NCBI RefSeq assembly: GCF_020532625.1
Contig: NZ_JAJAUY010000018.1
Span: 1-64,000, forward strand
Direction of reading: 5' to 3'
DNA from: Streptomyces antimicrobicus
Lineage (GTDB): Bacteria > Actinomycetota > Actinomycetes > Streptomycetales > Streptomycetaceae
Length of the DNA: 64,000 bases
Shown: in pieces, positions 47,014-55,567 of the stretch
How positions within the stretch are numbered: position 1 is the stretch's first letter
Layout of the letters: each line of letters begins with the position of its first letter
Made by a program: the position numbers and the translations under genes
Notes under the pieces: model-generated
Database searches by the model: none
What the model was told of the DNA's origin: nothing
What the model saw: the letters and a program-made list of their open reading frames with translations, nothing else

Positions 47014-48855
47014 GTGGGACGGTACGAGAAGGACCTGCCCGCGGGTGCCGGGGATGCTGCCGGGCCCGCTCGTCGGAGGGTGCTCGGACTCGCCGCCGCG
47101 GTCGCCCTGACGGCCGTGCGGCCCGGGAACGCGGCGGCGGCCACCGCCGGAGCCAGGGCCGGGGCCGCAGCCGGCGCCCCGGCCGAGGCGGGAGCCGGAG
47201 CCCGGGCCCGGTCCGCGGGGGCGAGCGGGTGCGGCTGCCTCGACGTACGGGCGGAGAACCTCCGCCCCGGCACCCCGGACTGGCGGATCACGCGCGCCGG
47301 GCCGGCGCGCGCCGTCGAGGGGTTCGCCGACCGCAGCTCGGTGCTGCCCGGCCGGCCGCTGGTGCTGCGGGTGTCCACGACCGCGCCCTCGTACACCGTG
47401 TCCGCCTTCCGCATGGGCTGGTACGGCGGCGCCCGCGCCCGGCTCGTGTGGCGGTCGCCCGCGCTCCCCGGCCTGCTCCAGCCGGCCGCCCGGACCGACG
47501 CCGCCACGCGGATGGTGCGGGCGGACTGGGAGCCGAGCCTGGAGGTGGACACCACCGGCTGGCCGGAGGGCTGCTACCTGCTGCGCCTGGACACGGTCGG
47601 GGGAGAGCGGGCGCAGCGGTTCGTGCCGGTCACCGTGCGCTCCGCCGCGTGCGCGGGCCGCGTGGTCTTCGTCAACGCCGTCGCCACCTGGCAGGCGTAC
47701 AACCGCTGGGGCGGCGCGGACCTGTACAAGGGGACGACCGGGAAGAAGGCGTCGCGCTCGCTGGCGGTCACCTTCGACCGGCCGTACCAGGGGGCGCACG
47801 GCGCCGGCCAGTTCCTGACGTACGAGGCTCCGCTGCTGGCGCTGGCCGAGCGGCTCGGGATCCCCCTCGCCTACGCGACGGGCATCGACATCGCCCGGCA
47901 GGACGGCCTGCTCGGCGGGGCGGTGGCCCTGCTGTCGCCGGGGCACGACGAGTACTGGAGTCCGGAGCACCGCCGTCGTGTGACACAGGCGCGGGACGCC
48001 GGCACGAACCTCGCGGTGTTCGGCGCGAACTGCTGCTACCGGCGGGTGCGGTTCGAAGCGTCCGCGACCGGCCCGGACCGGGTGGTGGTCTGCTACAAGG
48101 ACGACTACGCCAAGGACCCGGGCTTCGAGCGCGGGCTGCCGCCCACGAACGACTTCCGCCGCGAGCCGGCCCCGGAGCCCGAGAGCAGCCTGCTGGGGGT
48201 GATCTACGACGGCTACCCGGTCGACGCGCCCTACGTGGTGAAGCGGCCGGACCACTGGCTGCTGGCCGGTACCGGAGCGGCGGCGGGCGACGCCTTCGCG
48301 CACCTGGTGGGCGTGGAGTACGACCGGGTGAACCTGCGGTACCCCACCCCGCGCCCGATCGAGGTGCTCGCCCACTCGCCGGTGGTGTGCAAGGGACGCG
48401 CCTCCTACGCGGACACCGTCTACGCCTCCTTCCCGTCCGGCGCCGGTCTGTTCGCCACGGGAACGATGCGCTGGGTCGAGGCGTTGGACGCCGCCGGGCC
48501 GGGCGGCGGGAAGGCCCCTCACGGTCTGGACGGCCGGACCGGGGCGTTCACCCGGACCGTCACGGAGAACGTCCTGCGGGCGTTCGCGGCCGGGCCGGCG
48601 GGCCGCGCACGGCCCGCCGTGGACGACGTGGCGCAGCACTACGCGGCCGAGCGCGCCGCTGGTGCCGCTGGTGCGGGAGACGCCGGAGACGTCGGGGACG
48701 TCGGGGACACCGGAGATCCCGGGGACGTCGGAGACCACGGAGACCACGGAGACCTCGGTGACGCCGGTGACGCCGGAGACGCGCGAGACCCCGCCCCGGC
48801 CCCGGTCCCCGTCGCCCCCGTGGCTGCCCCACCCGGAGCAGCCCCCGGCGTGTAG
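47014..48855 (+). CDS. Tat-exported DMFase-like (N,N-dimethylformamidase large-subunit-type) protein
   Basis: 613 residues. ARRRVLGLAAAVALTAV resembles a twin-arginine signal. The body contains FRMGWYGGARARLVWRSP, YLLRLDT, VVFVNAVATWQAYNRWGG and DLYKGTTGKK. Then come VTFDRPY, LLSPGHDEYWSPEHR and LAVFGANCCYRRVRFE, matching the C-terminal domain of N,N-dimethylformamidase beta subunit-like proteins. The catalytic reaction here is unknown. The last 60 residues are GDx tripeptide repeats (GDAGDVGDVGDTGDPGDVGD) then an Ala/Pro tail. GTG 47014 with GAGGAG 5 bases upstream; GTG 47008 is possible. Confidence 0.78.
   Translation: MGRYEKDLPAGAGDAAGPARRRVLGLAAAVALTAVRPGNAAAATAGARAGAAAGAPAEAGAGARARSAGASGCGCLDVRAENLRPGTPDWRITRAGPARAVEGFADRSSVLPGRPLVLRVSTTAPSYTVSAFRMGWYGGARARLVWRSPALPGLLQPAARTDAATRMVRADWEPSLEVDTTGWPEGCYLLRLDTVGGERAQRFVPVTVRSAACAGRVVFVNAVATWQAYNRWGGADLYKGTTGKKASRSLAVTFDRPYQGAHGAGQFLTYEAPLLALAERLGIPLAYATGIDIARQDGLLGGAVALLSPGHDEYWSPEHRRRVTQARDAGTNLAVFGANCCYRRVRFEASATGPDRVVVCYKDDYAKDPGFERGLPPTNDFRREPAPEPESSLLGVIYDGYPVDAPYVVKRPDHWLLAGTGAAAGDAFAHLVGVEYDRVNLRYPTPRPIEVLAHSPVVCKGRASYADTVYASFPSGAGLFATGTMRWVEALDAAGPGGGKAPHGLDGRTGAFTRTVTENVLRAFAAGPAGRARPAVDDVAQHYAAERAAGAAGAGDAGDVGDVGDTGDPGDVGDHGDHGDLGDAGDAGDARDPAPAPVPVAPVAAPPGAAPGV
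48676..48786. repeat. Imperfect 9-bp tandem repeats encoding GDx triplets
   Basis: About a dozen units of the type GGAGACGCC/GGGGACGTC at the 3' end of the DMFase-like gene encode a Gly-Asp-x tail, a likely flexible or calcium-binding-like stalk. Confidence 0.75.
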
Positions 48856-48952
48856 CCGGGACGCGGCGCCCCGCGATCGCTAGCGTCGGGCCCCGATCCG
48901 CCGACGCGGGCCCTGCCCGCCCGTCGGCCCGTACGGCCCTGGGGAGTTCGCA

Positions 48953-50278
48953 GTGCTCCGTGTCGCCACCACCCTGACCCTGCTCACCACCCTGATCTCG
49001 GGAGCGGCCGGGGCGGGACCGTCGGCCGTCCGCTCCGCCGCCGGGACCGGGACCGGGACGAACATCCTGGTCGTCGGGATCGACAGCCGCGCGGGCCTGT
49101 CGAAGGCGGAGAAGAACCGGCTGCACGTCGGCGGCAAGGGCTGCAACTGCACCGACGTGATGATGCTCGTGCACCTCTCCGAGGACTCCCGCCGGGCCAG
49201 CGTGGTGTCCGTACCCCGGGACTCCTACGTCGAGTACGCCGACGGCAGCGGCGTCCGCGGCAAGATCAACGGCGCGTACGCCCGGGGTGGCCGGGCGCTC
49301 ACGGTCAAGACGGTCGAGAAGGTCACCGGCCTGCGCGTGGACCACTACCTCGAAACCGGGTTCACCGGTTTCGAGCAGGCCGTCGACGGGCTGGGCGGCG
49401 CGACGCTGTGCACCGACCGGCAGCTGACCGACGAGAACTCCGGCCTCGACCTCAGCCCCGGCATGCACCACGCCGACGGCAACGGCACCCTGCGCTACGT
49501 ACGGGCCCGCCACATCGAGCGCCCCGGCGACCTCGGCCGGGTCCGCCGCCAGCAGCGCGCCGTGTCCGACCTGCTGACCCGGCTCACCGCCGAAGGCGCC
49601 CTGGCCGACCCCGAGGCCGCGGCGCGCACGGCGGCCACCCTGCTGAAGTCGGTGCGCACGGACGAGCGCACGAGCGTGACCGACCTCGCGCGGATCGGCC
49701 TGACCCTGGCGCGGCTGCGCCCGGCGCAGACGGAGTTCGTCACCGTCCCGATCCAGGAGTTCGACCACCGGGTCCCCGGCGTGGGCTCGACGCTCATCTG
49801 GCACGAGGCCCGCTCGCGGGCCCTGTGGAAGGCGCTGGCCGAGGACCGCCCGGTCACCGGCGACCGCCGCGTCCAGCCCGCCCCCGCCAACCCGGTGCCC
49901 AACAACCCCGCCGGCATCAAGGTCCGGGTGGACCACGCCGGGACGGCGGCGGCGCTCGGAGCCGCGGGGTTCGTGGTCACGGACACCTCCGCCACGGCCC
50001 CCGCGGCGCGCCCCGACGGTCCCGCCCTGATCCGCTACGCGCCGGGGCGGGAGGCCGACGCCGCCACCCTGGCGGCGGCGCTCCCCGCGGCCCGGCGGCA
50101 GGTCGTCCCCGGTCACGACACGACCCTCGACGTCGCCGTCGGCACCCGGCAGGCCGCCGTCAAGCGGGTCGGCTACGACCGGAACGTCGCCGAGGGCGCC
50201 CCCATGACCGGCGACCGCCTCGGGTGCCTGGCCGGGCGGACCCTGCACGCCCCGCAGGGCGGGCCGGGCGCCGGCTGA
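48953..50278 (+). CDS. LCP (LytR-CpsA-Psr) family protein with LytR_C domain
   Basis: 441 residues. After a secretion signal, NILVVGIDSRAGLSK, CTDVMMLVHLSEDSRRASVVSVPRDS, GKINGAYARGG and RYVRARHIERPGDLGRVRRQQR present the conserved Asp and Arg residues that bind polyprenyl pyrophosphate in LCP enzymes. From about residue 330 a LytR_C domain follows (AGIKVRVDHAGTAAALG...VGYDRNV). LCP proteins attach teichoic-type or other glycopolymers to peptidoglycan. GTG 48953 has GGGGAG upstream. It could anchor the glycan made at the left end, but that is conjecture. Confidence 0.88.
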   Translation: MLRVATTLTLLTTLISGAAGAGPSAVRSAAGTGTGTNILVVGIDSRAGLSKAEKNRLHVGGKGCNCTDVMMLVHLSEDSRRASVVSVPRDSYVEYADGSGVRGKINGAYARGGRALTVKTVEKVTGLRVDHYLETGFTGFEQAVDGLGGATLCTDRQLTDENSGLDLSPGMHHADGNGTLRYVRARHIERPGDLGRVRRQQRAVSDLLTRLTAEGALADPEAAARTAATLLKSVRTDERTSVTDLARIGLTLARLRPAQTEFVTVPIQEFDHRVPGVGSTLIWHEARSRALWKALAEDRPVTGDRRVQPAPANPVPNNPAGIKVRVDHAGTAAALGAAGFVVTDTSATAPAARPDGPALIRYAPGREADAATLAAALPAARRQVVPGHDTTLDVAVGTRQAAVKRVGYDRNVAEGAPMTGDRLGCLAGRTLHAPQGGPGAG

Positions 50279-50408
50279 CTCCGCCGCGGCGCGCGGCCGT
50301 CACCCCGGCGGGTCTTTCGGCGGGAATCCCCGCCGCCCGGTCCGACCGTAGGGCTACCGTACGGAACGACCGCGCTACCTACCGTGGTGGCCACCCGAGG
50401 AGGATCCC

Positions 50409-50945
50409 GTGTCATCGCCCTGCGACCCCCGACACGCTCCGGCCGGCGACGTGAGCACCGGCCTCATGATGATCGACTCGCGGCTCAAGGCGATCTACGA
50501 CGGCAGGACCGGGGCCGATCCCGAACAGCAGGCCCTGGTCCAGCAGTTCACGGCGTCCCTGACCTCCAAGGACTTCCGTGAGCTGCTGGACGGCACGTGC
50601 ACGATCATCTTCATGTTCATGACCTGGCTGCGCCAGGCGTACGAGGCCCACGACAAGGACGTCGTCGAGTACGTCGTGCCGGACATCGTGACGACTCTGC
50701 GCGCCATGCCCCGGAGCGTGCGCCCCGAGGCGGTCCCGACCATGGCCGGCCTCGTCGTCGCCGCGGCCACGGGCCTGAGTCCCAACCTGTGGCGCAGGCA
50801 GTACGGCGAATGGACCGAGGAGGAGATGAACGCGCTGGAGGCCACGGCCTTCCTGCTCGCCGAGCACATCAACCGCCTCGCCGACGACCGCGACTTCGCC
50901 ACCCGCCTGATCGCGGAAGCCCTGGCCGGGGCCGAGGCCGACTGA
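50409..50945 (+). CDS. Conserved-looking hypothetical protein
   Basis: 178 residues, predicted all-helical and acidic. Segments include MMIDSRLKAIYDGRTGADPE, DGTCTIIFMFMTWLRQAYEAH and EEEMNALEATAFLLAEHINRLADD. The codon bias is typical and GTG 50409 follows GAGGAGGA, so it is a real gene. I do not recognise the family. The 45-bp palindrome starts 9 bp after its stop. Confidence 0.7.
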   Translation: MSSPCDPRHAPAGDVSTGLMMIDSRLKAIYDGRTGADPEQQALVQQFTASLTSKDFRELLDGTCTIIFMFMTWLRQAYEAHDKDVVEYVVPDIVTTLRAMPRSVRPEAVPTMAGLVVAAATGLSPNLWRRQYGEWTEEEMNALEATAFLLAEHINRLADDRDFATRLIAEALAGAEAD

Positions 50946-50954
50946 CGCGTCCGG

Positions 50955-50999
50955 TCCCCTCCATCTATTACGTACACTGTACGTAATAGATGGAGGGGA
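50955..50999. promoter_or_regulatory. 45-bp perfect palindrome overlapping the hydrolase ribosome site
   Basis: Arms 50955-50976 and 50978-50999 are fully complementary over 22 bp around a single C at 50977. The centre reads TTACGTACACTGTACGTAA, AT-rich for this genome and like a TetR-type operator. The right arm contains the GGAGGGG ribosome site of the hydrolase gene. As DNA it could be an operator. As RNA it would fold into a stem hiding that ribosome site, and it could also end the upstream transcript. Confidence 0.85.
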
Positions 51000-51004
51000 A
51001 ACCG

Positions 51005-52702
51005 ATGCGATCCATGCGATCCCACACGCCCGATGCCACGTCCCGCCCCGCCTGGACCCCGTCCGCCGCCGGCAAGCCGCCGCTGTCCGCGCGGTTGACG
51101 AGGGCCGCCTGGCGGGGCCTGCCGCGCGGCCGGTACAAGGTCGGCCGGGAGAGGGGTCCGGCGGTGCCGGCCGCCGACGGCAGCCCGCTGATCACCGACC
51201 ACTACTTCCCGCGCGCCGAGGGCGACTTCCCGACCCTCCTGGTCCGCTCGCCGTACGGCCGGGGCCTGCCGTGGTCGCCGCAGTACGGCCTGCTCTTCGC
51301 CGAACAGGGCTTCCATGTCGTGCTGCAGAGCTGCCGCGGCACCGGCGGCTCCGGCGGCACGTTCGACCTGTGGCGCAACGAGGCCGCCGACGGCCACGCC
51401 ACGGTGTCGTGGCTGCGCGAACAACCCTGGTTCGACGGCCGGCTCGGGACCGTCGGCCCCAGCTATCTCGGTTACGTGCAATGGGCCCTCGCCCACGACG
51501 CGCCGCCGGAACTGAAGGCCATGGTCGTGCAGGTGGGACTCCACGACCCGCACGCCCTCTTCCACGCGGGCGGCGCGCTCCGCCTGGAGAACGCCCTCGC
51601 TGTCGGCGTCGGCCTGACGTACCAGCACCAGGGCATGGCGCCGTTCCTCAAGGCGACGCTCCGCCTGCAGCGCCGCCTGCGCGACGTGACGACCGCCCGG
51701 CCCCTGCGCGGCGCGTACGCCGCCGCGCTCGGCGGCGAAGTGCCCTGGCTGGACGACGTCATGACGCACCCCGACGCCGACGACCCCTACTGGCACGGCG
51801 CTTCGCAGGCGCAGACGGCGCAGCGGCTGCGCGTGCCCACGGCGCTGGTCACCGGGTGGTACGACGTACTGGCCGACCAGACCTTCGAGCAGTACGAGCG
51901 GCTGCGCCGGACCGGCTGCGAGACCACCCTGCTCGTCGGACCCTGGACCCACACCTCCGCGCTGCAGCAGGGGTGGCCGCAGGTGTTCGCCGAAAGCCTC
52001 GCCTGGCTGCGCGCCCACCTCTGCGCCGACCCCTCGGGCCTGCGCCCCACCCCTGTCCGCGTGCACGTCGGCGGCGAGGACGCCTGGCGGGACCTCGACG
52101 ACTGGCCGCCGGCCCCGGCCGCCGCGGCCTCCTGGCACCCCGCCCCGGGCGGCCACCTCGTCCGGCACGCCGCCACGGGTTCGGCTCCCCTGGCCTCCTT
52201 CGTCCACGACCCGGACGACCCGACCCCCTCCCTCGGCGGACCGCTGCTCTCCCGTACCGCCGGCCGCCGCGACAACGGCCCCCTCGAAGCCAGGGACGAC
52301 GTCCTCACCTTCACCGGCCCGCCGCTGACCGAGCCCCTGGACGTGCTGGGCCCGGTCGTCGCGCGGCTGACGGTCTCCACCGACACCGGGCACGTCCACG
52401 TCTTCACCCGCCTGTGCGACGTCGACCCCCAGGGCCGTTCCGTCAACGTCTGCGACGGGCTGGGCCGACTGGACGGCAACCCGCACGAGCCGTCCCGGAC
52501 CACCGTCCCGATGGGCGCCACCGCCCACCGCTTCGCCGCCGGCCACCGCATACGCTGGCAGCTCAGCGCAGGTGCCCACCCGCGCTACGCCACCGACCCG
52601 GGCACCGGGGCCTCGCCGGTGGACGCCACCGCCTTCACCCCGGTGCGCGTCACCCTCCACACGGACTCGGCCCTGACCCTCATGCACGGCGCCGCCCCCT
52701 GA
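51005..52702 (+). CDS. CocE/NonD family hydrolase
   Basis: 565 residues. An alpha/beta hydrolase domain with LITDHYFPRAEGDFPTLLVRSPYGRG, LQSCRGTGGSGG and the nucleophile elbow GTVGPSYLGYVQW (Ser in GPSYLG). VTGWYDVLADQTFEQYERLR and LLVGPWTHT carry the Asp/His. A C-terminal jelly-roll domain has RDDVLTFTGPPLTEPLDVLGPV. Family members are X-prolyl dipeptidyl aminopeptidases, cocaine esterases and glutaryl acylases; substrate unknown. ATG 51005 is 6 bases after GGAGGGG; ATG 50990 is inside the palindrome. Confidence 0.87.
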   Translation: MRSMRSHTPDATSRPAWTPSAAGKPPLSARLTRAAWRGLPRGRYKVGRERGPAVPAADGSPLITDHYFPRAEGDFPTLLVRSPYGRGLPWSPQYGLLFAEQGFHVVLQSCRGTGGSGGTFDLWRNEAADGHATVSWLREQPWFDGRLGTVGPSYLGYVQWALAHDAPPELKAMVVQVGLHDPHALFHAGGALRLENALAVGVGLTYQHQGMAPFLKATLRLQRRLRDVTTARPLRGAYAAALGGEVPWLDDVMTHPDADDPYWHGASQAQTAQRLRVPTALVTGWYDVLADQTFEQYERLRRTGCETTLLVGPWTHTSALQQGWPQVFAESLAWLRAHLCADPSGLRPTPVRVHVGGEDAWRDLDDWPPAPAAAASWHPAPGGHLVRHAATGSAPLASFVHDPDDPTPSLGGPLLSRTAGRRDNGPLEARDDVLTFTGPPLTEPLDVLGPVVARLTVSTDTGHVHVFTRLCDVDPQGRSVNVCDGLGRLDGNPHEPSRTTVPMGATAHRFAAGHRIRWQLSAGAHPRYATDPGTGASPVDATAFTPVRVTLHTDSALTLMHGAAP

Positions 52703-52774
52703 CAGGAGCGCCCGGGGCCCGACCGGCCCGCACCCGGCCCACGCCTCGCCGCCCGGCCGCGTACCCTCTGCGGC

Positions 52775-53167
52775 ATGCCCCGTTCCGCGAAGAAGGCCCG
52801 CCGACTCGTCGCCGAGGGGCGGACCTACCTGTGGACGGTCCGCCACGGCCACCGCGTGCTGGAGGGCGGCGGCTGCCGCAAGACCCTCACCCTGCACGCG
52901 CAGCCGTCCGGCACCGGCGGCCTCCTGCGCATCGTCTTCGACGAGGGCCCGGGCCGGTACGTGGCCGGCTTCACGGCGGGGTCGGGTGAGGTGGGGGCCG
53001 TCGGTGTCGGGGCCCTGAACCTCCACGAACCCGGCACCGTGCGTTTCCTGCTCGACGCCGCACTGGCCCGCGGGTGGGAACCGGGGGAGCGGCGGGAAAC
53101 GGCGGTGGACGGCTGGGGCTTCCTCGAAGCCGCCGTCGCCCGCCCCCACGTTTCGCCCCGGGGATGA
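52775..53167 (+). CDS. Small conserved hypothetical protein
   Basis: 130 residues starting MPRSAKKARRLVAEGRTYLW, with TVRHGHRVLEGGGCRKTLTLH, RIVFDEGPGRYV and PGTVRFLLDAALARGWEP. This is a single alpha/beta domain common in Streptomyces without assigned function. It lies 40 bp before the EF-hand gene on the same strand. I see no catalytic motif. Confidence 0.68.
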   Translation: MPRSAKKARRLVAEGRTYLWTVRHGHRVLEGGGCRKTLTLHAQPSGTGGLLRIVFDEGPGRYVAGFTAGSGEVGAVGVGALNLHEPGTVRFLLDAALARGWEPGERRETAVDGWGFLEAAVARPHVSPRG

Positions 53168-53207
53168 CGGGCAGCAGCCCCGGCACACGCAGGAAGGGGG
53201 CGGCGCC

Positions 53208-53471
53208 ATGGCGGGCGAGGCCGACGCGAGCGCGGAGGTGCGGGCGGCGTTCGGGAGGTTCGACACCGATGACGACTGGCTGCTCGACATGCACGAGTTC
53301 GGCCGGGCCCTCGCCCGGCTCACGGGGCGCGACAGGAGCGCGCAGGAGGTGGAGCGGCTGTTCCGCGTGACCGACGTGGACGGCGACGGCCTGGTCTCCC
53401 TCCCGGAGTTCGAGGAATGCGTGAGGCACGGTCCGGCGGCCCCGGACGGCGACCCGCACGGCCCGGCCTGA
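53208..53471 (+). CDS. EF-hand calcium-binding protein
   Basis: 87 residues with two EF-hands. The second, RVTDVDGDGLVSLPEFEE, is canonical with D-x-D-x-D-G and Glu at position 12. The first, RFDTDDDWLLDMHEFGRA, has Trp instead of the central Gly and may bind weakly. This resembles the CabB/CabC-type small calcium-binding proteins of Streptomyces. ATG 53208 with AGGAAGG upstream. Confidence 0.87.
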   Translation: MAGEADASAEVRAAFGRFDTDDDWLLDMHEFGRALARLTGRDRSAQEVERLFRVTDVDGDGLVSLPEFEECVRHGPAAPDGDPHGPA

Positions 53472-53499
53472 CCCCACCCCGACCGGTCCTCCAGGAGAC

Positions 53500-53534
53500 G
53501 AGGTGCCTCCGCGGGAATACCGCGGAGGCACCTC
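53500..53534. terminator. 15-bp hairpin between EF-hand and LLM genes
   Basis: Arms 53500-53514 and 53520-53534 are perfectly complementary around GAATA. It sits 28 bp after the EF-hand gene stop and just upstream of a likely promoter, the position of a terminator for the upstream transcript. Confidence 0.7.
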
Positions 53535-53545
53535 CCGTTCCCGGG

Positions 53546-53566
53546 TATAGTTGAATCATAAACAAC
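53546..53566 (+). promoter_or_regulatory. Possible -10 element and imperfect palindrome before the LLM monooxygenase gene
   Basis: TATAGT at 53546-53551 is a plausible -10. Immediately following, GTTG (53550-53553) and CAAC (53563-53566) flank AATCATAAA, an imperfect AT-rich palindrome of MarR-operator size. No clear -35 is seen. Confidence 0.45.
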
Positions 53567-53582
53567 CTCGGGAAGGGGAGCC

Positions 53583-54683
53583 ATGCAGTTCGGGATCTTC
53601 ACCGTCGGTGACGTCACACCCGATCCGACCACCGGACGCGCGCCCGGCGAGCACGAGCGGATCAAGGCGATGGTCGCCATCGCCCGGAAGGCCGAGGAGG
53701 TCGGCCTCGACGTCTTCGCCACCGGTGAGCACCACAACCCGCCGTTCGTCCCCTCCTCGCCGACGACCCTGCTCGGTTACGTCGCCGCGCGCACCGAGAA
53801 CCTGATCCTGTCCACCTCCACGACGCTGATCACCACCAACGACCCGGTGAAGATCGCCGAGGACTTCGCGATGCTCCAGCACCTCGCGGACGGCCGCGTC
53901 GACGTCATGCTGGGCCGCGGCAACACCGGCCCGGTCTACCCCTGGTTCGGCAAGGACATCCGCGACGGCATCGACCTGGCCGTCGAGAACTACGCGCTGC
54001 TGCGCCGCCTGTGGGACGAGGACGCCGTCACCTGGAAGGGCAAGTTCCGGACGCCGCTGCAGTCCTTCACCGCCACCCCGCGCCCGCTGGACGGCGTCGC
54101 GCCCTTCGTCTGGCACGGCTCCATCCGCTCGCCCGAGATCGCCGAGCAGGCGGCCTACTACGGCGACGGCTTCTTCCACAACAACATCTTCTGGCCGGCC
54201 TCCCACACCCGGCAGATGGTGAACCTCTACCGGCAGCGCTACGCCCACTACGGCCACGGCACCCCCGAGCAGGCGATCGTCGGGCTCGGCGGCCAGGTGT
54301 TCATGCGCAAGAACTCCCAGGACGCGGTGCGCGAGTTCCGTCCGTACTTCGACAACGCGCCGGTGTACGGCCACGGGCCGTCGCTGGAGGAGTTCACCGC
54401 GCAGACGCCGCTGACCGTCGGCTCGCCGCAGCAGGTCATCGAGCGGACGCTGTCCTTCCGGGACTACGCGGGCGACTACCAGCGCCAGCTGTTCCTGATG
54501 GACCACGCGGGCCTGCCCCTGAAGACCGTCCTGGAGCAGCTCGACCTGCTCGGCGAGGAGGTCGTACCGGTGCTGCGCAAGGAGTTCGCCAACCTGCGCC
54601 CGGCCGGCGTGCCGGACGCGCCGACGCACGCGGCCCGCGTGGCGGCGGCGCAGGAGACCGCGAAGGAAGGGACCCGAGGATGA
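53583..54683 (+). CDS. LLM-class flavin-dependent monooxygenase
   Basis: 366 residues. MQFGIFTVGDVTPDPTTG, VFATGEHHNPPFVPSSPTTLLGYVA, LILSTSTTLITTNDPVKIAEDFAMLQHLADGRVDVMLGRG and PFVWHGSIRSPEIAEQAAYYGDGFF match bacterial luciferase-like monooxygenases. The next gene (overlap ATGA) encodes an FMN reductase, which fits a two-component system with reduced FMN supply. ATG 53583 follows GGAAGGGGAG. Substrate unknown. Confidence 0.88.
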   Translation: MQFGIFTVGDVTPDPTTGRAPGEHERIKAMVAIARKAEEVGLDVFATGEHHNPPFVPSSPTTLLGYVAARTENLILSTSTTLITTNDPVKIAEDFAMLQHLADGRVDVMLGRGNTGPVYPWFGKDIRDGIDLAVENYALLRRLWDEDAVTWKGKFRTPLQSFTATPRPLDGVAPFVWHGSIRSPEIAEQAAYYGDGFFHNNIFWPASHTRQMVNLYRQRYAHYGHGTPEQAIVGLGGQVFMRKNSQDAVREFRPYFDNAPVYGHGPSLEEFTAQTPLTVGSPQQVIERTLSFRDYAGDYQRQLFLMDHAGLPLKTVLEQLDLLGEEVVPVLRKEFANLRPAGVPDAPTHAARVAAAQETAKEGTRG

Positions 54684-55378
54684 AGCTCGTCGTCGTGTCG
54701 GCGGGACTCAGCTCGCCCTCGTCCACCCGCCTGCTCGCCGACCGCCTGACGGCCGCGGCCGTCAGCCGCGCGGCTGCCGAGCCCCAGGTGATCGAGCTGC
54801 GGGACCTCGCCACGGAGATCGCCCAGCACCTGGTCACCGGGTTCCCGCCCGCCCGGCTGGCCGCCGCCCTCGACGCGGTGGCGGCCGCGGACGGCCTGAT
54901 CGCCGTGACGCCGGTGTTCGCGGCCTCCTACAGCGGCCTGTTCAAGTCCTTCTTCGACGTGATCGACAAGGACGCCCTGACCGGCAAGCCGGTGCTCCTC
55001 GGCGCGACCGGCGGCACCGCCCGGCACTCCCTGGTCACCGAACACGCCCTGCGCCCGCTGTTCACCTACCTGCGTGCCCTCGTCGTCCCGACCGCCGTGT
55101 ACGCGGCCTCCGAGGACTGGGGCGAGGAGGGGCTGGAGCGGCGGATCGCCCGGGCGGGGGCGGAGCTGGCGCGCTTCATGGCGCCCGCGCCCTCCTCCGC
55201 CCCGGCCGCCCGGGAGGGCGTTGCAGCCGCCCCCGCCCCCGCCCCCGCCCCCGACGTCGACACCGCCGCTGCCGTCGCACCGCGCTCACTGACCGGTGCG
55301 ATCACGTCGGTGGACCCGTCGGACGGGTTCGAGGTCGTCCCGTTCACCCAGCGGCTGGCCGCCCTGCGGGTGGAGTAG
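54680..55378 (+). CDS. NADPH-dependent FMN reductase
   Basis: 232 residues. LVVVSAGLSSPSSTRLLADRL begins the flavodoxin-like fold; ADGLIAVTPVFAASYSGLFKSFFD and PVLLGATGGTARHSL carry the flavin-binding loops of the CE1759-type subgroup. An Ala/Pro linker (APAPAPAPDVD) separates a short conserved C-terminal segment, ITSVDPSDGFEVVPFTQRLA. Its ATG overlaps the monooxygenase stop, so the two are co-translated and presumably function together. Confidence 0.88.
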   Translation: MKLVVVSAGLSSPSSTRLLADRLTAAAVSRAAAEPQVIELRDLATEIAQHLVTGFPPARLAAALDAVAAADGLIAVTPVFAASYSGLFKSFFDVIDKDALTGKPVLLGATGGTARHSLVTEHALRPLFTYLRALVVPTAVYAASEDWGEEGLERRIARAGAELARFMAPAPSSAPAAREGVAAAPAPAPAPDVDTAAAVAPRSLTGAITSVDPSDGFEVVPFTQRLAALRVE

Positions 55379-55397
55379 CCCCCGGCGACCGGACCGG

Positions 55398-55463
55398 CCA
55401 CCGGCGCCCCGGGCTCCGGCGACCGGCGGCCCGGGCTCCGGCCACCGGCGCCCCGGGCTCCGG
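55398..55463. repeat. Three tandem 22-bp repeats downstream of the FMN reductase gene
   Basis: Three units (55398-55419, 55420-55441, 55442-55463) share ACCGGCG followed by CCCGGGCTCCGG. Units 1 and 3 are identical and the middle differs at a few bases. Non-coding. Confidence 0.8.
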
Positions 55464-55567
55464 TCGGGCCCCGAAGAAATCGGATGGCGGCCCGGCCCCG
55501 GCGTTTCCTACAGTGATCCACGTCCGGGTGCGCGGCGGGGGGACTCCTTCCGACGGCACCCGGGCCT

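Noticed and set aside
55398..55463. CRISPR-like array of 22-bp repeats
   Set aside because: The repeats are directly adjacent with no spacers, so they are a simple tandem repeat. No cas genes are present anywhere.
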